Assembly (NCBI GenBank): GCA_013043085.1
Contig: JABDOU010000217.1
Location: forward strand, 1 to 7,445
Direction: 5' to 3'
Length of the DNA: 7,445 nucleotides
Source of the DNA: Acidimicrobiia bacterium
Lineage (GTDB): Bacteria; Actinomycetota; Acidimicrobiia; Spongiisociales; SHLN01
Positions 1 through 6,100 of the stretch are shown in pieces. The notes under the pieces are model-generated. The model did no database searches and was not told where the DNA came from. It worked only from the letters and a program-made list of their open reading frames with translations. Position numbers and translations under genes: made by a program. Each line of letters starts with the position of its first letter. Position 1 is the first letter of the stretch.

Positions 1-1
1 T

Positions 2-1294
2 GGTGGCTTCCTTGTGACCTTTTTCTCGAAGCGAGGGGATCGGCAGGCCTGGGGAGCTGTAGTACTTGGGCTCGGGTTGGTGTTCTTTGGTATGAGTCTG
101 ATGGGTGACGCCATGTCGCCGCTGCGGAGCAACGAACGGTTCATCGACGTCATGGCCGAGCTAGAAAACCCGTTTCTGGGGATCGGCGTAGGTGCTGCCT
201 TCACGGCTCTTGTTCAATCGTCTTCGGCGACGACGGCCATCGTCATCGTTCTCGCCCAGCAAGGACTGATCAGTCTCGAAACCGGAATCGCGCTTGCCCT
301 TGGTGCCAATGTTGGCACCGCAGTAACCGCCATTCTGGCCTCCGCCGGTAAACCGCGAGAAGCCATGAGGGCCGGAGCCGCCCATGCGATGTTCAACATT
401 GGAGGGGTGCTCCTCTGGTTGCCGTTTCTCGGCTTGCTGGCGTCTCTGGTTGAGTGGATTGGGGGCGGATCTGCGCGCGAAGTGGCCAATGCCCACACGA
501 TCTTCAATCTGATCAACGCGTTCGCCGTCATCGGGTTTGTTCCAGCGTTTGCGCGTCTCATCATCCGTCTCGTTCCCGATCGACCAGAGGACGAGGCGGC
601 AGTCGTTCGGGCTCGATACCTGGACCGCACACTCTTGAAGACTCCATCGCTGGCCCTCGACCGGGCCCGGCTCGAAATGCTACGCATGGCAGATCGAGTC
701 AGGTCGATGCTTGAAGACATCCTTCCGGCAACCCTCGACGGCAGCCGGTGGGTCTTGCTCGAGATTGCTGGTCGCGACGATGAGGTCGACAGCCTTCACA
801 AACAAATCATCACCTATCTTGGCGAAATCAGCCAGACAAGACTGAGTGACCGCGACACCGAAGAGCTCCTCGGTCTCATGGAGGCCACCAATGATCTCGA
901 AGCCATCGGTGACCTGATCGAAACGAACCTGGTTACGTTGGGGATGAATCGAATCGAACAAGCCCTCACGGTCAGTCCGGAGACGTCGGCTGTATTGATC
1001 GAATTCCATGCCAAGATCGCCGAGGCCCTCGACCTTGCCATGCTGGCCATAACCCAAAAGAACGAAGACGCTGCCCGCGGCGTCTCAGGCATGAAGCGGG
1101 GAGTGAATTCCCTCGAGCGGGCTGCGACTGTCCACCAAGCAGAGCGCCTGGTGGTCGACGCCCCAGACCGCATCGCCAACTATCGGCTGGAGGTCGACGT
1201 GATTTCGGCGCTCAAGCGGATCTTCTACTTCACGAGGCGGATGGCTCGAAGCGCCATTCCGGCCGAAGAGCGCGCGGGCGTAACCGATGATTAG
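2..1294 (+). CDS. Na/Pi-cotransporter family protein with C-terminal PhoU-like domain (5' partial)
   Basis: Membrane protein of the Na+/phosphate symporter family (PF02690 type), probably moving inorganic phosphate across the inner membrane. The reading frame is open to the left edge, so the true start and the first symporter repeat lie outside the window; the GTG at 14 is in frame but has no ribosome site and is probably internal. Visible residues start with hydrophobic helices, then the family signature QSSSATT and a following GANVGTAVTA segment, which mark the second symporter repeat, then two or three further membrane helices (about residues 125-205 of the visible part). The last ~220 residues are hydrophilic, helical and acidic, with a PhoU-like pattern (RARLEMLRMADRVRSMLEDIL, then EATNDLEAIGDLIETNL). 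This NptA/YjbB-like fusion of transporter and PhoU is a known architecture; the PhoU part is thought to regulate transport. Direct phosphate specificity is inferred from the family. Confidence 0.92.
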   Translation, partial: GGFLVTFFSKRGDRQAWGAVVLGLGLVFFGMSLMGDAMSPLRSNERFIDVMAELENPFLGIGVGAAFTALVQSSSATTAIVIVLAQQGLISLETGIALALGANVGTAVTAILASAGKPREAMRAGAAHAMFNIGGVLLWLPFLGLLASLVEWIGGGSAREVANAHTIFNLINAFAVIGFVPAFARLIIRLVPDRPEDEAAVVRARYLDRTLLKTPSLALDRARLEMLRMADRVRSMLEDILPATLDGSRWVLLEIAGRDDEVDSLHKQIITYLGEISQTRLSDRDTEELLGLMEATNDLEAIGDLIETNLVTLGMNRIEQALTVSPETSAVLIEFHAKIAEALDLAMLAITQKNEDAARGVSGMKRGVNSLERAATVHQAERLVVDAPDRIANYRLEVDVISALKRIFYFTRRMARSAIPAEERAGVTDD

Positions 1295-1306
1295 CAATCC
1301 GCCGCG

Positions 1307-1327
1307 GACGCGATTCGAGTTCGCGTC
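1307..1327 (+). other. Perfect 7-bp stem-loop after the transporter gene
   Basis: GACGCGA (1307-1313) and TCGCGTC (1321-1327) are perfect reverse complements around a 7-base loop. It begins 12 bases after the transporter stop. A second, wider pair, TCCGCCGC (1298-1305) and GCGGCGGA (1369-1376), encloses it. No T-run follows, so it is not a classical intrinsic terminator; it may be an mRNA 3'-end or leader structure, or chance in G+C-rich DNA. Confidence 0.35.
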
Positions 1328-1393
1328 GTGTGCGGATCACCGCCGGCGATTCTGCGAGCACGAATCTTGCGGCGGAGTTTCTCGCCCGGCAAC

Positions 1394-1398
1394 AGGAG
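1394..1398 (+). promoter_or_regulatory. Shine-Dalgarno sequence setting a TTG start
   Basis: AGGAG lies 4 bases before the TTG at 1403. It is the only good ribosome site near the beginning of the ankyrin gene and favours TTG 1403 over the in-frame GTG at 1328, which directly abuts a stem-loop and has no such site. Confidence 0.65.
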
Positions 1399-1402
1399 AA
1401 GC

Positions 1403-1924
1403 TTGAAAGACCCAATAGCCATCCATCGCGCATATCAGGACGGCGATCTCGACGCTCTGCTCGTTCTCCTCGACGATCCTCCTGACTTTCCAAACCAGCG
1501 CCCAACCGGTCCGTTGTCGATCGCCGAGATTCCGCTCGAATACGCGATCTATCACAGTCCCATGGCGTTCATCCAAACCTTGATCGATTTCGGTGCAGAT
1601 CCGAACTACGGGGATCACGCCGGCTTTCCATCGCTGATCGCTGCGCTGTCGACCGACCGAAAAGACGTCGGCGAGATTCTGGTTCTGCTACTCGACGCGG
1701 GCGCTGATATTCAACAGGTTGGCGTCAACGGCTTCACGCCGTTGCACTACGCGGCCGCGTACCAGACACCTGACCTGGTGCAGCTCCTTCTCGACCGGGG
1801 AGCCGACCCCGACGCCCGCACGAACGTTGACGATTACACGACGCCGCTCGAGGAAGCGATCGCTCAGAATCGGCGGGAGGCCGTTGCGATTTTGGAGCCG
1901 GTAACCGGCCAGGATCCCGTTTAG
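1403..1924 (+). CDS. Ankyrin-repeat protein, 173 aa
   Basis: Small soluble protein made almost entirely of ankyrin repeats, a helix-turn-helix-loop scaffold used for protein-protein contacts. Numbered from the TTG start, repeats are visible as DLDALLVLLDD (about 15-25), a second ending in LIDFGADPN (60-68), a third ending in LLLDAGAD (95-102), a well-formed fourth NGFTPLHYAAAYQTPDLVQLLLDRGADPD split over 109-137, and a fifth, less regular one TPLEEAIAQNRREAVAIL (147-164). There is no signal peptide or membrane segment, so it should be cytoplasmic. An in-frame GTG at 1328 would add 25 residues, but that extension is Arg-rich and not ankyrin-like, and the Shine-Dalgarno supports 1403. It starts 108 bases after the transporter and ends 53 bases before the next gene on the same strand, so co-transcription is possible. 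Its partner cannot be told from sequence. Confidence 0.85.
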   Translation: MKDPIAIHRAYQDGDLDALLVLLDDPPDFPNQRPTGPLSIAEIPLEYAIYHSPMAFIQTLIDFGADPNYGDHAGFPSLIAALSTDRKDVGEILVLLLDAGADIQQVGVNGFTPLHYAAAYQTPDLVQLLLDRGADPDARTNVDDYTTPLEEAIAQNRREAVAILEPVTGQDPV

Positions 1925-1945
1925 TGACCGTCGGTTCATGTCGAT

Positions 1946-1959
1946 GAGATGGGTATCTC
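1946..1959 (+). other. Small stem-loop just upstream of the next ribosome site
   Basis: GAGAT (1946-1950) and ATCTC (1955-1959) pair perfectly around the loop GGGT, ending 3 bases before the AGGAGG at 1963. In RNA it would sit beside the ribosome site of the 1978 gene. It is short and may be chance. Confidence 0.25.
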
Positions 1960-1962
1960 GAC

Positions 1963-1968
1963 AGGAGG
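1963..1968 (+). promoter_or_regulatory. Shine-Dalgarno AGGAGG setting a GTG start
   Basis: A consensus AGGAGG lies 9 bases before the GTG at 1978 but only 3 before the in-frame TTG at 1972. The spacing favours GTG 1978 as the start. Confidence 0.7.
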
Positions 1969-1977
1969 CGATTGGAC

Positions 1978-2313
1978 GTGACAACACCGATTGAGATCGA
2001 AGCAAAGTTGATCCCTCCCGGCAATACGTGGAGGCTCGGAGGCGAAGTCGAGTACGAGTTGCATCCCGACGGGTTCGAGTCGTTTGAGGTGTTCGTCAGC
2101 CGCCTCGATGTCCCGAACGGAGCTGCCGTTACTGTTCGCCGCAACGGCGAATCCTTGGCCGAAGTGGCCGTGCGAGGTCTATTTCGACGCCATGGAAGGC
2201 TTCGCGTTTCGAGCAGGAAAGGCGATGAGGTCCCGCGACTCAACGTGGGCGATGCCATCGAAGTTGTGTATGGAGGGCAACTCCTGCTCACTGGAGTTGC
2301 GACAATCGACTGA
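1978..2313 (+). CDS. Uncharacterised small, probably beta-rich protein, 111 aa
   Basis: I do not recognise a named family. The strong AGGAGG with good spacing to GTG 1978, sensible codon use and the compact length argue it is a real gene. The sequence alternates polar and hydrophobic residues in short strands separated by Gly/Asn/Asp turns: IEIEAKLIP, GGEVEYELHP, FEVFVSRLDVPNGAAVTVRRNGESLAEVAVRG, GRLRVSSRKGDEVPRLNVGDAIEVVYGGQLLLTGVATI. This suggests a single beta-sandwich-like domain. The layout (E-V-E-V strands, a P-x-G turn, V-x-V-x-x-NG, then G-D-x-VP...V-x-x-GD-x-I-x-V and a closing LLxG) recalls hypothetical single-domain proteins I have seen in other environmental bacteria, but I cannot name one. 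No signal peptide, cysteine or evident catalytic residue is present. It follows the ankyrin gene by 53 bases on the same strand. Confidence 0.75.
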   Translation: MTTPIEIEAKLIPPGNTWRLGGEVEYELHPDGFESFEVFVSRLDVPNGAAVTVRRNGESLAEVAVRGLFRRHGRLRVSSRKGDEVPRLNVGDAIEVVYGGQLLLTGVATID

Positions 2314-2345
2314 GGCATCAGCCGGTGCTCGGGTTCTCACGCGAG

Positions 2346-2376
2346 AGAGCCGCAACCCGGCTTGGGTTGCGACTCT
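2346..2376. terminator. Terminator-like hairpin between convergent genes
   Basis: CGCAACCC (2351-2358) pairs perfectly with GGGTTGCG (2364-2371) around the loop GGCTT, and after one C/A mismatch the stem continues as AGAG (2346-2349) with CTCT (2373-2376). It lies between the stop of the plus-strand gene (2313) and the stop of the minus-strand YCII gene (2399), where a shared transcription end is expected. The flanking T-run is poor, so termination efficiency is uncertain. Confidence 0.6.
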
Positions 2377-2398
2377 ATTCACCATTGAATGAACGGTT

Positions 2399-2731
2399 CT
2401 ACATGTCTGGGGTCGGTTGCAGTTCGTATACATCGACTGCAAAGTCGCCCTTACCCTCACTGAGGAAGGGATGCCCGGCCGTGAGCGCACCGGCGGCGTC
2501 GGCATTCTCGGCTTCGACGATCGTGTAGCCGGAAAGGGGCGTTGCGGTACCCATCGTCCCATCATCTACGTATGACCGTCCGTCGGCCAACGGCGCACCG
2601 ATGTCGGTGATGGCGGAACCGGCCTTCTGCATCCATTCGCCCCACTTGGCCATGACCTCGCCCTGCTGTTCTTCGGTCATGTCGGACATGTCGGTCGCTT
2701 CGCCCTTGTACACCATCATGTACTTTGGCAT
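2399..2731 (-). CDS. YCII-domain (DGPF-type) protein, 110 aa
   Basis: Small cytoplasmic protein of the YCII-related family (PF03795; the DGPF group). The family has a ferredoxin-like alpha/beta fold and is often found near sigma-factor or stress genes; its reaction is mostly unknown. Visible marks are the start MPKYMMVYKG, the helix MTEEQQGEVMAKWGEWMQKAG (about 18-38), the turn DIGAPLADGRSY (43-54), the strand GYTIVEAENADAA (68-80), and the conserved His-Pro in GHPFL (86-90), which marks the putative active-site region. Length fits the family's single domain. The ATG at 2731 is supported by an AGGAAA sequence (complement of 2738-2743) 6 bases upstream. It is convergent with the 1978 gene and divergent from nrdJ across a 434-base gap, so it appears to be monocistronic. 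Confidence 0.88.
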   Translation of the reverse strand: MPKYMMVYKGEATDMSDMTEEQQGEVMAKWGEWMQKAGSAITDIGAPLADGRSYVDDGTMGTATPLSGYTIVEAENADAAGALTAGHPFLSEGKGDFAVDVYELQPTPDM

Positions 2732-2783
2732 GTGTCGTTTCCTTTCGTTGACGGTCCGACTCTATCGCACCGCTCATGCCAAG

Positions 2784-2804
2784 GTCCCAGGATCGTTCCG
2801 GGAC
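2784..2804. other. Bulged stem-loop in the intergenic region
   Basis: GTCCC (2784-2788) pairs with GGGAC (2800-2804) and, past one bulged A, GGA (2790-2792) pairs with TCC (2797-2799) around TCGT. On the plus strand a pyrimidine-rich GTCTTTCTTT follows about 7 bases later, slightly terminator-like, but no plus-strand gene ends here. On the minus strand it would fall in or near the YCII leader, about 53 bases before its start. Confidence 0.3.
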
Positions 2805-3033
2805 GCGCAGGTCTTTCTTTCGCGCTCAGGGCTGATTGGTTTCCGCGAAGACGCGCGATGGCTTATCGTGACGCCGCCGGGCAGGGCACGGGTTCTGTCT
2901 CGCGTACTTCCCGACTTGTCTTCCCAGATTCGCTATCCGGAACAGCCGCCTGATCGGCCGTTTCACCGAACTCCCCGGACATACGGACCCCTCGGCGTCG
3001 AGTTGGCGAGAGGTTTTTGGCGTTTTCATGTCA

Positions 3034-3046
3034 TATTCGCCGAATA
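3034..3046. promoter_or_regulatory. 13-bp palindrome just upstream of the nrdJ promoter
   Basis: TATTCG (3034-3039) and CGAATA (3041-3046) are perfect reverse complements around a single C. The centre is 10 bases upstream of the putative -35 element, a typical place for an activator or auxiliary operator. It does not match the NrdR consensus, so a different regulator, or chance, must explain it. Confidence 0.35.
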
Positions 3047-3049
3047 ACC

Positions 3050-3079
3050 TTGACGTAGTTACACAGATGTGATTACACT
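3050..3079 (+). promoter_or_regulatory. Candidate housekeeping promoter of nrdJ
   Basis: TTGACG (3050-3055, near-consensus -35) and TACACT (3074-3079, -10 with the conserved T-A...T positions) are separated by 18 bases. A start of transcription near 3086 would give a leader of about 80 bases to the nrdJ ATG. The promoter is assigned by motif only. Confidence 0.55.
3062..3071. promoter_or_regulatory. CACA-GA-TGTG palindrome within the promoter spacer
   Basis: CACA (3062-3065) and TGTG (3068-3071) flank GA, between the putative -35 and -10. It shares CAC/GTG half-sites with the NrdR-like boxes downstream, and its centre is 31.5 bases from the centre of the 3092-3104 palindrome. The half-site spacing is too short for a standard NrdR box, so it is a weak candidate. 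Confidence 0.25.
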
Positions 3080-3088
3080 CGCGTGCCC

Positions 3089-3104
3089 GCCCCACATGAT
3101 GTGG
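3089..3104. promoter_or_regulatory. Weak candidate NrdR box (upstream member of a pair)
   Basis: NrdR boxes usually come as two 16-bp copies about 31-32 bp apart. This 16-bp frame starts exactly 32 bp before the strong box at 3121. Its right half (TGTGG) and central A-T steps fit, but its left half is poor. It contains the perfect 13-bp palindrome CCACAT-G-ATGTGG (3092-3104), with the same CCAC/GTGG arms as the strong box but a shorter spacer. Confidence 0.4.
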
Positions 3105-3120
3105 TCCGCCAGACCCCAAA

Positions 3121-3136
3121 CCACAACATATAGTGG
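3121..3136. promoter_or_regulatory. NrdR box upstream of nrdJ
   Basis: The 16 bases CCACAACATATAGTGG match the NrdR box consensus acaCwAtATaTwGtgt at 13 positions, including the core C, A, AT, T and G. The palindrome extends outward to AAACCAC (3118-3124) and GTGGTTT (3133-3139), 7 bp each arm. NrdR is the ATP/dATP-sensing repressor of ribonucleotide reductase genes, and this site lies directly before such a gene, downstream of the putative promoter, where binding would block transcription. In the mRNA the same bases could also form a hairpin ahead of the ribosome site. Confidence 0.72.
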
Positions 3137-3152
3137 TTTCAGCCAGACAAAC

Positions 3153-3158
3153 AGGAGA
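3153..3158 (+). promoter_or_regulatory. Shine-Dalgarno of nrdJ
   Basis: AGGAGA ends 7 bases before the ATG at 3166. It decides the start: the longer in-frame GTG at 3133 lies inside the NrdR box and has no ribosome site. Confidence 0.8.
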
Positions 3159-3165
3159 CCTAGAT

Positions 3166-6100
3166 ATGCCGCAGACCGCCACTGGAATCACGTTTGAGCG
3201 CCGTTTCACGACCGAAGGCGAGGATCCTTTCGATTCGGTCCGGTGGGCTAGACGCGATTCGCGGATAACGAACCCGGATGGTTCGGTGGTCTTCGAGATG
3301 CTGGGAGCCGAGGTGCCAGAAGACTGGTCGCAGGTTGCGAGCGACATCATGGTCTCCAAGTATTTTCGCAAAGCCGGCGTCCCTCAGCTCGATGCAGACG
3401 GCAACCCGCTTCTTGATGGAGATGGTCAGGTGCTCACCGGACCCGAGCGTTCCGCGAGACAGGTCATCAGCCGGCTGGCCGAGACCTGGCGAGCCTGGGG
3501 CGAAGACTTCGGCTACTTCGCAACCGAAGCCGATGCGAACGTGTTCGAAGACGAGCTCAAGTACATGCTCCTGCATCAGATGGCTGCCCCCAACTCACCC
3601 CAGTGGTTCAACACCGGCCTCAACCACGCTTACGGGCTCACGGGACCTGCGCAGGGGTTCTGGTTCGTGGACGAAGAAGATGGCGTCGCCAAACTCTCGG
3701 ATGACAGCTACAGCCGACCAGCACCTTCTGCGTGTTTCATTCAGAGCGTCGACGACGATTTGGTCAACGACGGCGGCATCATGGACCTGTGGGTACGCGA
3801 GGCCAGGCTGTTCAAATTTGGTTCCGGTACCGGCACCAATTTCTCCACCATCCGTGGTGAGAATGAGCGTCTGGGAGGTGGGGGCAAGAGCTCTGGTGTC
3901 ATGAGCTTTCTCAAGATCGGCGATCGGGCTGCCGGCGCCATCAAGAGTGGGGGCACCACCCGTCGTGCAGCCAAGATGGTCATCCTCGATGTCGATCATC
4001 CGGACATCGAAGAGTTCATCAACTGGAAGGCCGAAGAGGAGAACAAGGTAAGGGCGCTCATCGCAGCCGGCTACTCAAGCGACTTCAACGGTGAGGCATA
4101 TCAGACGGTATCCGGCCAGAATTCCAACAACTCGGTTCGGGTGTCAGAGCGATTCATCAAGGCCGTTCAGGATGACGAGGACTGGGAGCTGACTGCTCGC
4201 ACCGACGGCTCGGTCCTCAAGACGGTCAAAGCCCGTGACCTCTGGCGGCAGATCGCCGAGGCGGCGTGGGCATGCGCCGATCCAGGAATGCAGTTCGATA
4301 CCACGATCAACGAGTGGCACACGTCTCCCGCAGAGGGAAAAATCCGGGGTTCCAACCCGTGTTCCGAGTACATGTTCCTCGACAACACGGCGTGCAACCT
4401 CGCCAGCCTCAACCTTGTCAAGTTCTACGACGAAGAGACCGCACGATTCGATACAGATGCCTATATGCACGCGATTCGTCTCTGGACTCTCGTGCTTGAG
4501 ATCTCGGTGACGATGGCGCACTTTCCGTCGCGAGAGATCGCCCAGGGGTCGTTCGACTATCGCACCATCGGTCTCGGCTACGCCAACCTCGGCTCCCTGC
4601 TGATGCGCACGGGCGTTCCCTATGACTCCGACAAAGGCCGGGCCATCACGGGCGCTTTGACGTCGATTCTCACGGGCCACTCGTATGCGACGTCGGCAGA
4701 GATCGCGGCCGTCAAAGGCCCGTTCCCCAAGTTCGAGCCAAATCGCGACGCCATGTTGCGGGTCATGCGCAACCATCGTCGAGCTGCCTATAACGTCGAC
4801 GGTTCTTCATACGAGGACATCAACCACTATGTGATGGGCATCGACGCCGATCTGGTTCCGGACGAAATGCTCGATGCAGCCCGCTCGGTCTGGGATCGCA
4901 CGGTCGATCTCGGTGAGCAGCACGGTTTCCGTAACGCGCAGGCAACGGTCCTCGCTCCAACCGGAACGATCGGCCTGCTCATGGATTGCGATACGACCGG
5001 TGTCGAACCCGACTTCGCACTCGTGAAGTTCAAAAAGCTGGCAGGCGGTGGCTATTTCAAGATCGCCAACCAGTCGATCGCTCCGGCGTTGCGTTACCTG
5101 GGATATCAGGAAGATCAGATCGAAGAAATGGTCGACTACGTCGTCGGAACCATGACCTTGCTCGGCGCTCCCCACGTCAACCGTGCCAGCCTCTCGGCGA
5201 AGGGATTCAGCACCCAGGCCATAGGTCGGATCGAATCGACTCTTCCAGGAGTTTTCGAACTCGGACATGCCTTCAATGTGTTTGTCATCGGCGAGGATGA
5301 GCTCCAGAAGATGGGCTTCACCGAAGACCAGTACACATCATGGGACTTCAACCTGTTGGAGGAGCTGGGTTTCACTGCAGAGGAGATCCAGGAGGCCAAC
5401 GATGTGATCTGCGGGCGGCAGACGATCGAAGGTGCGCCGTATCTGGCGAACAAAGACCTGCCGGTCTTCGATACGGCAAACAAGAACGGTCGGTATGGCA
5501 CTCGATTCATCCATCACACCGGACACATCAAAGCAATGGCGGCGGCTCAGCCGTTCATTTCTGGTGCGATCTCCAAGACGATCAACATGCCCAATGAGGT
5601 AACGGTCGCAGACATCGAAGAGAGCTACATGATGAGCTGGGAGCTCGGGCTCAAGGCCATGGCTCTGTACCGGGATGGTTCCAAGGCGAGCCAACCTCTC
5701 TCATCGACATCCGAAGAAGGAGCTGCCGATGAAGACGAGCAGATCGAAGGACTGGATGAGGCGCTCGAAGAAACGGCGCAGATCGTCACCGGATCCTTTA
5801 GCTCAGAGCTCAGCCCGACCATGGCCTACGAGGGCGTGGCCCGGCCTCGCTTCCTGCTGCCCTCCCGCCGGGGTGGTTTCACCCAGGAAGCGCGGGTCGG
5901 TGGCCACAAGATCTTCCTACGCACCGGTGAATACGAAGACGGCACGCTGGGAGAGATCTTCATCGACCTTGCCAAAGAGGGTGCCACCCTGCGAGGTGTG
6001 CTTGGTTGTTTCGCCATCGCCGTCAGCAAAGGCCTCCAGTACGGGGTTCCGCTCGAGGAGTTCGTTGACACCTTCACGTTCCAGACGTTTGAGCCACGTG

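Larger units (their letters stand above)
2732..3165. other. Divergent intergenic region between the YCII gene and nrdJ
   Basis: This 434-base stretch has no ORF with credible start and ribosome site. The right third (about 3030-3165) holds a candidate promoter, four short palindromes and the nrdJ ribosome site, listed separately. The left part must hold the YCII promoter, but I see no convincing -35/-10 pair there; it contains one bulged hairpin (2784-2804). I looked for a cobalamin riboswitch, tRNA, SRP RNA and tmRNA and found none that holds up. Confidence 0.6.

Noticed and set aside
1328..1402. GTG start for the ankyrin protein, 25 residues longer
   Set aside because: No ribosome site, the codon abuts a stem-loop, and the extra Arg-rich residues do not resemble an ankyrin repeat; TTG 1403 follows AGGAG.
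2391..2399. GAAC-G-GTTC, resembling an actinobacterial LexA box
   Set aside because: The half-sites are 1 base apart instead of 4, and it sits at the 3' end of the YCII gene, not at a promoter.
2828..2850. Resemblance to the 5' end of tmRNA (GGGCTGATTGGTTTCC)
   Set aside because: No matching 3' half with the T-arm and acceptor stem is found within the expected distance, there is no tag reading frame, and the likeness is limited to a short stretch.
2859..2953. Short ORF of 31 codons in the intergenic region
   Set aside because: No Shine-Dalgarno before the ATG and a low-complexity, unconvincing peptide.
2820..3000. Possible cobalamin riboswitch, considered because nrdJ needs B12
   Set aside because: The conserved B12-box and core helices cannot be placed on either strand; such switches normally control B12-independent isozymes or uptake genes, not nrdJ itself.
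3133..3165. GTG start for nrdJ, 11 residues longer than the ATG start
   Set aside because: It lies inside the right arm of the NrdR box, has no ribosome site, and the added residues are not family-like; ATG 3166 has AGGAGA with good spacing.
4144..4776. Long antisense reading frame (210 codons) inside nrdJ, and other antisense frames there
   Set aside because: These are shadows of the strong third-position bias of nrdJ; the translations have no domain-like pattern and no supported starts.
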